The notes under the pieces were generated by a model. The model saw nothing but the letters and a program-made list of their open reading frames with translations, made no database searches and was not told the DNA's origin. A stretch of DNA of 14,570 bases from Pelethousia sp002409725. Its GTDB lineage: Bacteria; Bacillota; Clostridia; Christensenellales; CAG-138. Location: the NCBI GenBank assembly GCA_937915455.1, contig CALDNN010000221.1, positions 1 to 14,570 on the forward strand. Reading direction: 5' to 3'. Positions within the stretch are counted from its first letter, which is position 1. Each line of letters starts with the position of its first letter. The position numbers were made by a program, and so were the translations under genes. Positions 6,931 through 13,758 of this stretch are shown one piece after another.

Positions 6931-7956
6931 TTATGCCTTGGCGTTGGAGGCGTCCACCAGGTAGGGGGAGATAAGGATGGTCTGCTGATCGACGGTGCCC
7001 TCGGTCACGTACTTGACCATCTGCTGGGCGATCTGGTAGCCGATCTGATAGGGATCCTGGGCCACGTCGGCCACCCAGATCTTGCCGTTCTCGGCATCGA
7101 GGATCGCCTCGTGGGCTTCGGGGTTGGCGTCAAAGCCGATCATCTGGGTACTCGCGCCGGCGGCCTTGATGGAAGCCAGAGCGCCGATGCAGGCGGGATC
7201 GCCCACGGTGAAGACGACGGCCATGTCGGGATACTGGGTGAGAGCATCGTCCATGAGGCTCTTGGCGGTATCGGCATCGCCCTTGTAGTTGCCGAGGTTG
7301 ACGATGTTGAGGCCATACTTATCCTTGTTGGCTTCCATCACGCTCATCCAGCCGGCCTCGCGGTCGATGCAGGACTGGGGCTCGGGATAGCCGATGATGC
7401 CCACGGTAGCGCCGCTGGTCAGGCCCAGCGCATCCAGCCTGGCGATGGTGGCTTCGCCGCCGATCACGCCGCCCTGGTAGTTATCGGTGCCGACGAAGCA
7501 CTTGATAACATCGGTTTCGCTGGAGGTGCAGTCAAAGGCGAACATGGGCACGCCCTCAGCATCCGCGGCCACGATGGCGGGGGTGGAACCGGAAGGATCG
7601 TTCACGGAGAGGGAGATCGCGTCGCAGCCCTCCACCACCAGGTTCTCGATGCGCTCGCTGGCGACGGCGCCATTGAGGTCGGATTCCAGAACGACGGCCG
7701 TAAAGCCCATCTCTGCGGCGGCGGCGTTGATGCCCTCTTCAATGGAAAGATAGAAGGCATGCTCACGGGAACCAAGAATAAAGCCCAGCTTCAGGTCTTT
7801 CACATCCTTGGCGCTCTCGGCCGGTTCTGCGGCGGGAGCGGCGGGTTCTGCGGCGGGAGCAGCGGGCTCGGCGGCGGGAGCAGCAGCAGGAGCAGCGCAG
7901 GCGGCGAACGCCAACGCCATAAGCGCTGCCAACATAATGGCCAACGTCTTCTTCAT
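6931..7956 (-). CDS. Ribose-type sugar-binding lipoprotein of the ABC transporter
   Basis: A 341-residue periplasmic-binding-protein-type lipoprotein (RbsB/galactose-binding family, type I fold). The N-terminus is a lipoprotein signal: MKKT, a hydrophobic core, and lipobox FAAC with acylated Cys20. A low-complexity Ala/Pro/Glu linker (about residues 21-47) with three copies of an AEPAAPA-like unit tethers the domain to the membrane. The binding domain starts near KLGFILGSREHAFY, with ENLVVEGCDAISLSVNDP, MFAFDC, FVGTDNYQGG and GFDANPEA as family-typical stretches. The ATG has AGGAGG 8 bases upstream, the strongest ribosome binding site in the operon, fitting high expression. It is the first operon gene, downstream of the promoter at 8097-8125. 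Ligand specificity is not readable by eye. Confidence 0.94.
   Translation of the reverse strand: MKKTLAIMLAALMALAFAACAAPAAAPAAEPAAPAAEPAAPAAEPAESAKDVKDLKLGFILGSREHAFYLSIEEGINAAAAEMGFTAVVLESDLNGAVASERIENLVVEGCDAISLSVNDPSGSTPAIVAADAEGVPMFAFDCTSSETDVIKCFVGTDNYQGGVIGGEATIARLDALGLTSGATVGIIGYPEPQSCIDREAGWMSVMEANKDKYGLNIVNLGNYKGDADTAKSLMDDALTQYPDMAVVFTVGDPACIGALASIKAAGASTQMIGFDANPEAHEAILDAENGKIWVADVAQDPYQIGYQIAQQMVKYVTEGTVDQQTILISPYLVDASNAKA
7825..7887 (-). repeat. Three imperfect 21-base tandem repeats coding the lipoprotein linker
   Basis: Units at 7825-7845, 7846-7866 and 7867-7887 share most positions (core GCGGCGGGAGC) and encode repeated Ala-Glu-Pro-Ala-Ala-Pro-Ala. The unit is a multiple of three, so copy-number change would alter tether length without shifting the frame. 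Confidence 0.7.
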
Positions 7957-7983
7957 GTTAATTTCCTCCTAAGTTTTGTTTTA

Positions 7984-7999
7984 TTCAGCAATCGCTGAA
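7984..7999. promoter_or_regulatory. Inverted repeat in the 5' leader of the transporter operon
   Basis: TTCAGC, four bases, then GCTGAA, located 28 bases upstream of the lipoprotein ATG and within its predicted untranslated leader. It could be a repressor half-site pair or a small leader hairpin next to the ribosome binding site. The DeoR protein is the only regulator visible in the window that could bind it. The symmetry is visible; the function is inferred. Confidence 0.35.
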
Positions 8000-8072
8000 A
8001 ATATGGTTCGTATAAATTGATGCCTCGGGGAGAAGAGTGTCACAAATTGCTTTCGTTTTTTTATTTTTTTGA

Positions 8073-8101
8073 TTGTCTGCTTGCGTTTATGCTGCTATAA
8101 T
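8073..8101 (+). promoter_or_regulatory. Sigma-A-type promoter for the PfkB kinase/DUF4432 operon
   Basis: A -35 of TTGTCT (8073-8078), a 17-base spacer and a perfect -10 of TATAAT (8096-8101). Transcription would start near 8108, giving a leader of about 150 bases before the kinase ATG at 8262. Its -10 overlaps that of the opposing promoter by all but one base. Confidence 0.7.
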
Positions 8102-8109
8102 AGCATCAT
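8089..8109. promoter_or_regulatory. Near-palindromic candidate operator over the shared -10
   Basis: A 21-base near-palindrome centred on 8099, with arms ATGCTGCTAT and ATAGCATCAT mismatching at one arm pair besides the centre base. It covers the -10 elements of both opposed promoters, so a bound repressor would shut both. The local DeoR regulator is the obvious candidate. The symmetry could partly reflect the two -10 elements themselves. Confidence 0.45.
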
Positions 8110-8125
8110 AAATACGTCGTGTCAA
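8097..8125 (-). promoter_or_regulatory. Sigma-A-type promoter for the transporter/kinase/aldolase operon
   Basis: On the minus strand a consensus -35 TTGACA (8125 to 8120), a 17-base spacer and a -10 TATTAT (8102 to 8097). Transcription would start near 8090, about 134 bases upstream of the lipoprotein ATG. This is the best promoter match in the window and the only clear one for the seven-gene operon. Confidence 0.8.
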
Positions 8126-8160
8126 GAATTATTCCTTCGGTCCTGCACAAAAAAGTTGGT

Positions 8161-8191
8161 TTGTGAATATTTGAGATTAAAACAATCACAA
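8161..8191. promoter_or_regulatory. TTGTGA/TCACAA inverted repeat upstream of both promoters
   Basis: TTGTGA (8161-8166) and TCACAA (8186-8191) are perfectly inverted with a 19-base AT-rich spacer, and a further TCACAA occurs at 8040-8045. These could be half-sites for the DeoR protein or another regulator. Six-base matches at this spacing can occur by chance, so this is a weak call. Confidence 0.3.
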
Positions 8192-8261
8192 CCATATCGG
8201 TCAAAACAGGCGGCCAGCTAACGCCGCTAGGCATATATCAAGCCAGAAAGGGACATGCATC

Positions 8262-9236
8262 ATGTATGACATCATCACCATCGGCGAGATCTTGGTCGAG
8301 GTGCTCGCGGAAGAGGCGGGCCAGGTTTTCTACAAGCCCGGCCGCCTGCTGGGCCCTTACCCAAGCGGCGCGCCCGCCATCTGCATAGACCAGGCCGCCC
8401 GCATGGGGGCGAAGACTGCCATCATCGCGAAGGTCGGCCAGGATGATTTCGGCCGCCTCAACCTCAAGCGCCTTGCGGATAGCGGCGTGGATGTATCCCA
8501 TGTGATCCAAACCGATCAAAACACCACAGGTGTAGCCTTCGTTACCTATTTCGAGGATGGCAGCCGGCAGTTCATCTTCCATTTTTCCAAGGCGGCCTGC
8601 GGCGAGCTAGGCCCGGCGGATGTGGATGAGAGCGCTATCAAAAACGCCCGCTACCTGCACATCATGGGCTGCTCTATTACCGGCAGCCCCACCATGGGTG
8701 AAGCCATCATGCAGGCCGTGCGCCTTGCCAAAAAGAATGGCGTGGCCATCAGCTTCGATCCTAATATACGACCCGAGCTGCTTCACGGCAAGGTGATGGA
8801 CTATTATAATGAAATTATTGAGGCCAGCGATGTGCTGCTTTCCGGCAAGAGCGAGCTGCGCCTGCTCTTTGGCGATGCGGAAGCTGCCATCGCCGATCTT
8901 TTAAGCCAAAAGGACCGCATCGTGGTGATCAAGGATGGCTCGAGGGGCGCCAGCGTCTATACCCGCAGGGAGGCCTTCAGCATGGGCGCTTACCCAGCCA
9001 CAGAGGTAGACCCCACCGGCGCGGGCGATTGCTTTGACGCCACGTTCCTCGCCATGCTCGTAGCAGGGGGGGACCTGCGCACAGCCGCCCGCTATGCGGG
9101 CGCAGCCGGCGCCAAGGCCGTGGAAGGCCGTGGTCCCATGGAGGGCAATACCTACCGCCGGGAAATCGAGGCTTTTATGCGGGAAACGCCCGCCGTGGCC
9201 GAAACCACGCTGGAAAGCCCTTACCGCGCGATCTAA
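8262..9236 (+). CDS. PfkB/ribokinase-family sugar kinase (possibly ketohexose/tagatose kinase)
   Basis: A 324-residue ATP-dependent carbohydrate kinase of the PfkB family. The N-terminal sugar-site motif is unusual, GPYPSGAPAICIDQAARMG (31-49), where many members have GGAPANVA. The C-terminal motif DPTGAGDCFDA (250-260) carries catalytic base Asp256. Between them are KVGQDDFGR (57-65) and SFDPNIRPEL (164-173). It phosphorylates a primary hydroxyl of a sugar in the cytoplasm. The SGAPA variant resembles kinases I recall being annotated as tagatose or general sugar kinases, which would fit the tagatose-bisphosphate aldolase genes nearby, but this is not proof. The ATG at 8262 follows GAAAGGG; the ATG at 8254 meets a stop at once. 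It is the first gene of the short plus-strand operon. Confidence 0.9.
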   Translation: MYDIITIGEILVEVLAEEAGQVFYKPGRLLGPYPSGAPAICIDQAARMGAKTAIIAKVGQDDFGRLNLKRLADSGVDVSHVIQTDQNTTGVAFVTYFEDGSRQFIFHFSKAACGELGPADVDESAIKNARYLHIMGCSITGSPTMGEAIMQAVRLAKKNGVAISFDPNIRPELLHGKVMDYYNEIIEASDVLLSGKSELRLLFGDAEAAIADLLSQKDRIVVIKDGSRGASVYTRREAFSMGAYPATEVDPTGAGDCFDATFLAMLVAGGDLRTAARYAGAAGAKAVEGRGPMEGNTYRREIEAFMRETPAVAETTLESPYRAI

Positions 9237-9285
9237 GCTGCCGCGGCCATCCGCCGCTTCAACATCTTAAAAACTTGGAGGTATT

Positions 9286-10338
9286 ATGGCAAATATATTT
9301 AACGCACAGCTCACGAAGGCCGCCCTGCTGGAACGGGTCGGCAATATCGAGGCCATCGCCGGGGTACGCCGCGTGGTTTTGGAAGACGGCCGCAACCGCG
9401 GCTCGCAGGCCTATGAGGTTCTCTGCGGCAGGTTACGCTTCACCGTGCTGATCGACAAGTGCATGGACATCAGCGAGCTATACTACGACGGCATGCCGCT
9501 GCACTTCGTCTCCCGGCCCGGCTCCATGGGCAACCAATATTGGTACGACGGCCCCAACGCGCCCCGCAGTATCACCGGCGGCCTGATGTTCACCTGCGGC
9601 CTTGGCAATGTGGGCCCGACCCAGGAGATACCCGGCGGCGGCCAGCAGCCCCAGCATGGCCGCATCCGCTCCACGCCCGCAATCCATTATGGCGCGCACG
9701 GCTATTGGGAAGGGGATGAATATTTCATCGAGCTTTTCGGCGAGATGCGGGAAGCCACCCTCTTTGGCGAAAACGTGGTGCTCCGCCGCCGCATCACCGC
9801 CCGTTTGGGAGATGATTCCATACACATTTATGATCAAATCGAAAACGAGGGCCAGCAGGCGGCTCCCCTCATGCTGATGTATCATTGCAACGCGGGCTAT
9901 CCCCTGCTGGATGCTTCCGCCAGGCTGGTCATGGACGCCCTCTCTACGGATTGCCGCGACGAGGTGGCCGAGCAAGGCCTGGCCGAGGAAAGCCCCCTGC
10001 TCTTCGGCGCGCCGGAGGTCGGCTACCAGGAGCAGGTGTTCTACCACAAGCTGCGCGCAGAGGGCGGACGCTGCCGCGCCTCCGTGGTAAATCCGGAAAA
10101 GGCCCTGTCCCTCACCGTGGATTTCAATCAAGCGGAGCTTCCATACCTGATCCATTGGAAATGTAAGGCAGCGGGTGATTATGTAACGGGCCTCGAGCCC
10201 TCCAACTGCCATCCGGAGGGCGTTCATAAGGAGCGGGAAAACGGCACCCTGCGCCTTCTTGCGCCCGGCGAGTGCATACAAACCGATCTAAGGTTCATCG
10301 CGCAGGCGGGCCAGGCGGCGCTGGCGTTGCTCAAATAG
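9286..10338 (+). CDS. DUF4432 aldose-1-epimerase-like protein
   Basis: A 350-residue protein of the DUF4432 group in the galactose-mutarotase (aldose 1-epimerase) fold. Recognisable stretches are DKCMDISELYYDG (57-69), GGLMFTCGLGNVG (98-110), QQPQHGRI with His124, MLMYHCNAGYPLLD with His200, and GLEPSNCHPEG near the C-terminus. The two histidines and the GLEPSN glutamate match the positions of mutarotase catalytic groups. The likely job is converting anomers of the imported sugar or a derivative, but the substrate of this group is not known to me. GGAGG lies 4 bases before the ATG, and the gene follows the PfkB kinase by 49 bases. It ends at a bidirectional terminator. Confidence 0.88.
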   Translation: MANIFNAQLTKAALLERVGNIEAIAGVRRVVLEDGRNRGSQAYEVLCGRLRFTVLIDKCMDISELYYDGMPLHFVSRPGSMGNQYWYDGPNAPRSITGGLMFTCGLGNVGPTQEIPGGGQQPQHGRIRSTPAIHYGAHGYWEGDEYFIELFGEMREATLFGENVVLRRRITARLGDDSIHIYDQIENEGQQAAPLMLMYHCNAGYPLLDASARLVMDALSTDCRDEVAEQGLAEESPLLFGAPEVGYQEQVFYHKLRAEGGRCRASVVNPEKALSLTVDFNQAELPYLIHWKCKAAGDYVTGLEPSNCHPEGVHKERENGTLRLLAPGECIQTDLRFIAQAGQAALALLK

Positions 10339-10368
10339 GCGCCTCGCCTTTCCCATCCGGTTAGTAAA

Positions 10369-10394
10369 AAAAAGCGGCTCTTGAGCCGCTTTTT
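10369..10394. terminator. Bidirectional intrinsic terminator between convergent operons
   Basis: A-run plus GCGGCTC pairs with GAGCCGC plus T-run around a two-base centre (effective loop CTTG). The A-run on one side and T-run on the other let it stop both the DUF4432 transcript from the left and the isomerase operon from the right. It sits 30 bases after the DUF4432 stop codon and 16 bases beyond the isomerase stop codon. Confidence 0.9.
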
Positions 10395-10410
10395 GCATAC
10401 GATCCATCTT

Positions 10411-11091
10411 TTAATCCTTGGCGGGTGGGTATTCGTTGCACAGGAGGCGGTAGGGCGCTTCATCCTCTTCAATGGCGGGGAAGCGGCCCAGGGGCTTAAG
10501 GAAGCGGTTATCGGTATTGTCGTCGTTGCACATCGACACCTCGCCGATCAGCACGGAGCCGCCCTCAGGGATCACGAACTCGTGGTAATAATAGGGATAA
10601 AGCGAGAGGCTCTCGCCCGGCTTGAGCACTACGGTGCTGCCGGCGGGCACAAAATAACGGCGGCCGTCCTGGAAGATCTCCACGTCTGTATCCGCCAATT
10701 GTTCATCTTTGGTGGCGTTATAAAGGGTGAAGTGGATATCGTTGCCGCCGCGGTTGATGATATCCTCCATCTTGTTCCAGTGGAAGTGCATAGGGGAAAC
10801 CTGGCCCGCGTCGCACATGATGATCTTTTCTGCGTACGATTTGGTATACTTCGGATTGTGGACGTTGCCGTTGCGCAGGGTGATGAGGGCCAGGCCCAGA
10901 TGCGCGTAGTCGCCCATGCCGTAATCCGTCACATCCCAGCCCAGCATGTTATCCCGTATTTCGTCGTATTCGTGGCCTTTGCTCTCCCATTCTTCGGGCG
11001 TAAACTTGCAGAAGGGGGGCAGTTCGAAGCGGTGTTCCGCCAGCAAGGCTTCAAAGCGGCGGATGATCGCGTTGATCTCAGAGCGTTTCAT
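10411..11091 (-). CDS. D-lyxose (D-mannose) ketol-isomerase
   Basis: A 226-residue cupin-fold sugar isomerase of the E. coli O157 Z5688 (EcSI) type. The resemblance runs from MKRSEIN to LCNEYPP at the C-terminus. The divalent-metal site MHFHWNKMEDIINRGG supplies His102, His104 and Glu109, with His170 from PYYYHEF. The characterised relative interconverts D-lyxose and D-xylulose and also D-mannose and D-fructose. The ATG at 11091 has AAGGAG 8 bases upstream; an upstream ATG at 11172 would run into the hexuloisomerase gene. It is the last gene of the four-gene operon, 53 bases after the hexuloisomerase. Its ketose product could feed the fructokinase-like kinase at the head of the same operon. 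Confidence 0.93.
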   Translation of the reverse strand: MKRSEINAIIRRFEALLAEHRFELPPFCKFTPEEWESKGHEYDEIRDNMLGWDVTDYGMGDYAHLGLALITLRNGNVHNPKYTKSYAEKIIMCDAGQVSPMHFHWNKMEDIINRGGNDIHFTLYNATKDEQLADTDVEIFQDGRRYFVPAGSTVVLKPGESLSLYPYYYHEFVIPEGGSVLIGEVSMCNDDNTDNRFLKPLGRFPAIEEDEAPYRLLCNEYPPAKD

Positions 11092-11144
11092 AAGGTGATC
11101 TCCTTCTATTGATGTTGATTTTGAAAGGTATCCTGCCGCCGGGC

Positions 11145-11717
11145 CTATTCCAGATTGGCGTGGTATTGCCAAAGGCCCTTCATATCCAGCCCTTGCCGTT
11201 CGATCAGCATCTTGGCCACCACGTCACCCAGCAGCAGCAGGCTCTGCTCGAACAGGGAGGTCATGGGCTGGGCGGATTCGATCTCATCCGCCAGGTAATT
11301 CTTGGTACGCACCGGGATACGCACCATAAAGGCGGCGATATCCCGCAGGGGGCTGTTGGGGTTAGAGCCGATATGCACCACCTTGGCCCCTAGAGCGTGG
11401 GCCTTTTGGGCGATGCCGGCGGAGAACAGGGTGGTACCGCTGCCGGAGCCCACGATGAGCAGGTCCTCAGCCGTAATGGCCGGCTCGGTAATCTCCCCCA
11501 CCACATGGGTATCGATGCCCAGGTGGGCCCAGCGTTTGGCCATGGCCTCCAGCGACAGCAGTACGCGGCCGACCCCTACAAAAAACACCTTGCGCGCGCC
11601 CAGCACCGCCTCGATGAGCTTCTCGATGGATTCCGGGTCCACCGCGCCCAGGGCAGCCGCTAATTCATCCAATACCAGGGCTTTTGTATCCTGGTAGCTA
11701 ACGTTTTTTTGATCCAT
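11145..11717 (-). CDS. hxlB: 6-phospho-3-hexuloisomerase (SIS domain)
   Basis: A 190-residue single SIS-domain protein, the usual length of 6-phospho-3-hexuloisomerase (PHI/HxlB). Motifs in order are VFFVGVGRVLLSLEAMAKRW (44-63), VVGEITEPAI (72-81), DLLIVGSGSGTT (85-96), HIGSNPNSPL (115-124) and the family-typical tail PMTSLFEQSLLLL (151-163). The enzyme interconverts D-arabino-3-hexulose 6-phosphate and fructose 6-phosphate. In formaldehyde fixation it works with hexulose-phosphate synthase (HxlA), which is not visible in this window. AGGGG lies about 6 bases before the ATG. The gene is 9 bases after the 3-epimerase gene, so the two are probably translated together. A related sugar-phosphate isomerase with another substrate is possible. 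Confidence 0.85.
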   Translation of the reverse strand: MDQKNVSYQDTKALVLDELAAALGAVDPESIEKLIEAVLGARKVFFVGVGRVLLSLEAMAKRWAHLGIDTHVVGEITEPAITAEDLLIVGSGSGTTLFSAGIAQKAHALGAKVVHIGSNPNSPLRDIAAFMVRIPVRTKNYLADEIESAQPMTSLFEQSLLLLGDVVAKMLIERQGLDMKGLWQYHANLE

Positions 11718-11726
11718 CCTTTTCCC

Positions 11727-12428
11727 CTATTCCGCCAGCGCCCGTGCCCGCAGGGCATGAAGGGCCTGCCAGCTACCGGGAATATCATCCCGTTTAATGC
11801 ACGTGCTGCCGGCTACGAAAATATCCGCCTGGTCTTTGGCCAGGGCCTCGATGTTTTCCGGCGAGACGCGGCCATCGATCTCGATCTTGGTATGTAGGCC
11901 GCGCCCCTTGATCAGGCTCCGCAGGTCGCTTATTTTGCGCAGGCCGTAGGGTACCTGCTGCTCCTTGGCGCTGCCTGCATACCCGGGGTTGATGAGCATC
12001 AGCAGCACCACATCGCACTTTTCCAGCACATAATCCAAAACCGTCAGCGATGTCGCGGGCTTGAGGGCTACGCCCGCGCGTACCCCTGCCCGGCGGATCA
12101 TGTTGAGGCGGTTGTCGATATGGGGCTCGCACTCGGCATGGAATACGAGCTGCTGTACACCGATCTCCAAGAGCTCCCCAATGAAATAATCCTGCTCGTT
12201 GGCCATCAGGTGCACATCAAAGGGCAGATCCGTCTTTTGCCGCAGCTGGCGCACCACGTCGAGCCCTATGGGCATGCTGGGGCTGAAGTAGCCATCCAGC
12301 AGATCCACATGCAGCATGGGACAGCCCTGGGCTTCGAGTTCCTTTACCTGCCGCTCGAGGTTACAAAGATCCAGCGTAATGAGCGAGGGCGAAAAAAGGC
12401 ATTTCTGCTGCCAAAGTTCTTCGTTCAT
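11727..12428 (-). CDS. Ribulose-phosphate / allulose-6-phosphate 3-epimerase family protein
   Basis: A 233-residue TIM-barrel epimerase. All four metal/catalytic positions of the ribulose-phosphate 3-epimerase family can be placed: His40 and Asp42 (HVDLLDG), His73 (DVHLMA) and Asp185 (IEIDGRVSPENI). The phosphate-site stretches LINPGYAG (145-152) and FVAGSTCI (204-211) are also present. Members epimerise C3 of D-ribulose 5-phosphate (Rpe) or D-allulose 6-phosphate (AlsE). In this operon an AlsE-like role yielding fructose 6-phosphate is plausible but not proven. The ATG at 12428 overlaps the kinase stop codon (ATGA), so the two are translationally coupled; the frame open to 12650 lies inside the kinase gene and is not used. 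Confidence 0.88.
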   Translation of the reverse strand: MNEELWQQKCLFSPSLITLDLCNLERQVKELEAQGCPMLHVDLLDGYFSPSMPIGLDVVRQLRQKTDLPFDVHLMANEQDYFIGELLEIGVQQLVFHAECEPHIDNRLNMIRRAGVRAGVALKPATSLTVLDYVLEKCDVVLLMLINPGYAGSAKEQQVPYGLRKISDLRSLIKGRGLHTKIEIDGRVSPENIEALAKDQADIFVAGSTCIKRDDIPGSWQALHALRARALAE

Positions 12429-13366
12429 AGCTCCAGCTCCTTTCGCAGGGCCTCGATCTGTGCCCAGGTGGGCAGGGATTCGATGGCGCCCTTCGTCTGC
12501 ACGCAAAGCCGCCCGGCCAAATTGCCGGTCACCATGGCCCGGCGTAGGAGCTCCGCTGTAAACAGGCCCGTCTGCACTGCGCCTTCGCGCAGGAGCGCGG
12601 CCAAAAAGCCGCCCCAGAACGCGTCCCCCGCGCCTGTAGCGTCTACGCACACGGTGGGGATGCCCTCTACCTCGATGGTTTGCCCCTGCCAGAAGCAGCG
12701 CGCGCCCTTGGCGCCCAGCGTTTCCACCACGACGGCGATGCCGTTTTGTTCCATACAGGCGAAAATATTCGCCTCTCCGCCCACGAAATCCGTTTCTTCC
12801 TCGGATATCTTAAGCAGGTCCACATAAGGTAGTATGCCCGCTACAGCCCGTAGGGCGGCCGCCCGGTCTCCATCCCAAAGCAGGTCGCGGTAATTCACAT
12901 CGAAGCTTACCAGGCTGCCGTTTTGCGCGCCCAAGGCCAGGGCATGCGCCGTAGCCGCCGAAGCCGGGGGTTTGGAAAGGGAACAAGAACCCGCGTGTAC
13001 CATCTTCGCCCGACCGGCACGCTCCACATCCGCTTCGGTGAGGAACATATCCGCGCCGGGCTTGCGCGCAAAGGTGAAGCTGCGCTCCCCATCCTCCCGC
13101 AGAGTCACAAATGCCATGGTGGTAACGGCTTGCCCGACTAGCTCCGGGCAGAGAACCTCCACCCGGTTGTTCCGCAGGGTATCAAAAAGGAAGCGCCCGA
13201 AATCATCATCCCCTACCCGGCCGCAAAAACCGACCCGAAGGCCGTTGCGGGCCGCAGCGATGGCGGCATTGGCCGGCGCGCCGCCAGCCTTGCGGATGTA
13301 CATGCCCTCACCTTCGCCCGGCAGAAAATCGATAACCATTTCTCCAACGCTTATCAAATCCAGCAT
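12425..13366 (-). CDS. Fructokinase-like PfkB-family kinase
   Basis: A 313-residue PfkB-family kinase resembling bacterial fructokinases. It has the canonical N-terminal GGAPANAA (28-35), GRVGDDDFGRFL (49-60), FDVNYR (155-160) and the catalytic DATGAGDAFWGGF (242-254) with base Asp248. It would phosphorylate a ketose, most simply D-fructose to fructose 6-phosphate. That fits the D-mannose/D-fructose activity of the isomerase in the same operon; allulose or another ketose is possible. GGAAGGATAG precedes the ATG at 13366. It is the first gene of the operon and its stop codon overlaps the epimerase start. Confidence 0.9.
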   Translation of the reverse strand: MLDLISVGEMVIDFLPGEGEGMYIRKAGGAPANAAIAAARNGLRVGFCGRVGDDDFGRFLFDTLRNNRVEVLCPELVGQAVTTMAFVTLREDGERSFTFARKPGADMFLTEADVERAGRAKMVHAGSCSLSKPPASAATAHALALGAQNGSLVSFDVNYRDLLWDGDRAAALRAVAGILPYVDLLKISEEETDFVGGEANIFACMEQNGIAVVVETLGAKGARCFWQGQTIEVEGIPTVCVDATGAGDAFWGGFLAALLREGAVQTGLFTAELLRRAMVTGNLAGRLCVQTKGAIESLPTWAQIEALRKELEL

Positions 13367-13417
13367 GCAATCTATCCTTCCGTATTCAATTTATAAACGA
13401 AGCAGCAATCTTTCTTC

Positions 13418-13446
13418 AGTTTATCACAGGAATTGGCTGGATTCAA
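13418..13446 (-). promoter_or_regulatory. Weak candidate promoter for the isomerase/epimerase operon
   Basis: On the minus strand TTGAAT (13446 to 13441), a 17-base spacer, and TAAACT (13423 to 13418). Each box matches four of six consensus bases. It lies about 50 bases upstream of the kinase ATG, the right distance for a short leader. No better pair was found nearby. Confidence 0.35.
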
Positions 13447-13700
13447 TAGGAAGGCATGACCAAAGACCATACGGGTTGTACGGTAATCACCCAAGCTGAT
13501 GACCGCCGCAATAGCCGACGGGTTTAGGAATGCTATTTGATAAAAAAGGCACTTTGTCCACACCTCAAACTTATCCTGAAGTGTCCGCAAGGTGCCCCGA
13601 GGCACCCCCTCCGAACTCTCCAACCGGGGTGTGCTTTACGGCTATCCTTTCATTCAAATATCCTAAAGCCACTTATTGGGATGCGGATTAAATATTTCTT
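13447..13700. other. Gene-free stretch between the sugar operon and the recombinase
   Basis: No supported gene. It holds one short stem, GGTGCC with GGCACC around CCGA (13591-13606), which has no T-run on either strand. A minus-strand frame of about 80 codons (13372-13623) has only a TTG start, no ribosome binding site and no recognisable motif. Base composition falls toward AT near 13640-13740, next to the recombinase promoter. Confidence 0.5.
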
Positions 13701-13718
13701 CCAGCAGGAAAAAAATAA

Positions 13719-13727
13719 TGGTAGAAT
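13719..13727 (+). promoter_or_regulatory. Extended -10 promoter candidate for the recombinase
   Basis: TGG followed by TAGAAT (13722-13727), an extended -10 with five of six bases matching TATAAT, about 31 bases upstream of the recombinase ATG. No good -35 is present at the usual distance, as is common for extended -10 promoters. Confidence 0.4.
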
Positions 13728-13758
13728 GCTTCTATTGCGAAAAGGAGGATGTATCATC

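Noticed and set aside
7111..7998. Plus-strand frame of 295 codons opposite the binding lipoprotein
   Set aside because: Gly/His/Ala-rich translation with no domain, fully antisense to a gene with a clear lipobox and ribosome binding site; a GC-bias shadow.
7957..8261. Riboswitch or catabolite (cre) site in the divergent control region
   Set aside because: No match to a conserved aptamer core and no sequence fitting the cre consensus well; only promoters and short inverted repeats could be supported.
9478..10281. Minus-strand frame of 267 codons opposite the DUF4432 gene
   Set aside because: No ribosome binding site and no recognisable motif; antisense to a well-supported gene.
13591..13606. 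GGTGCC/GGCACC hairpin as a terminator
   Set aside because: Neither strand has a T-run after the stem, and no gene ends nearby.
13372..13623. Possible small minus-strand gene of 83 codons upstream of the kinase operon
   Set aside because: TTG start, no Shine-Dalgarno sequence, no homology I recognise, and it overlaps the likely kinase promoter.
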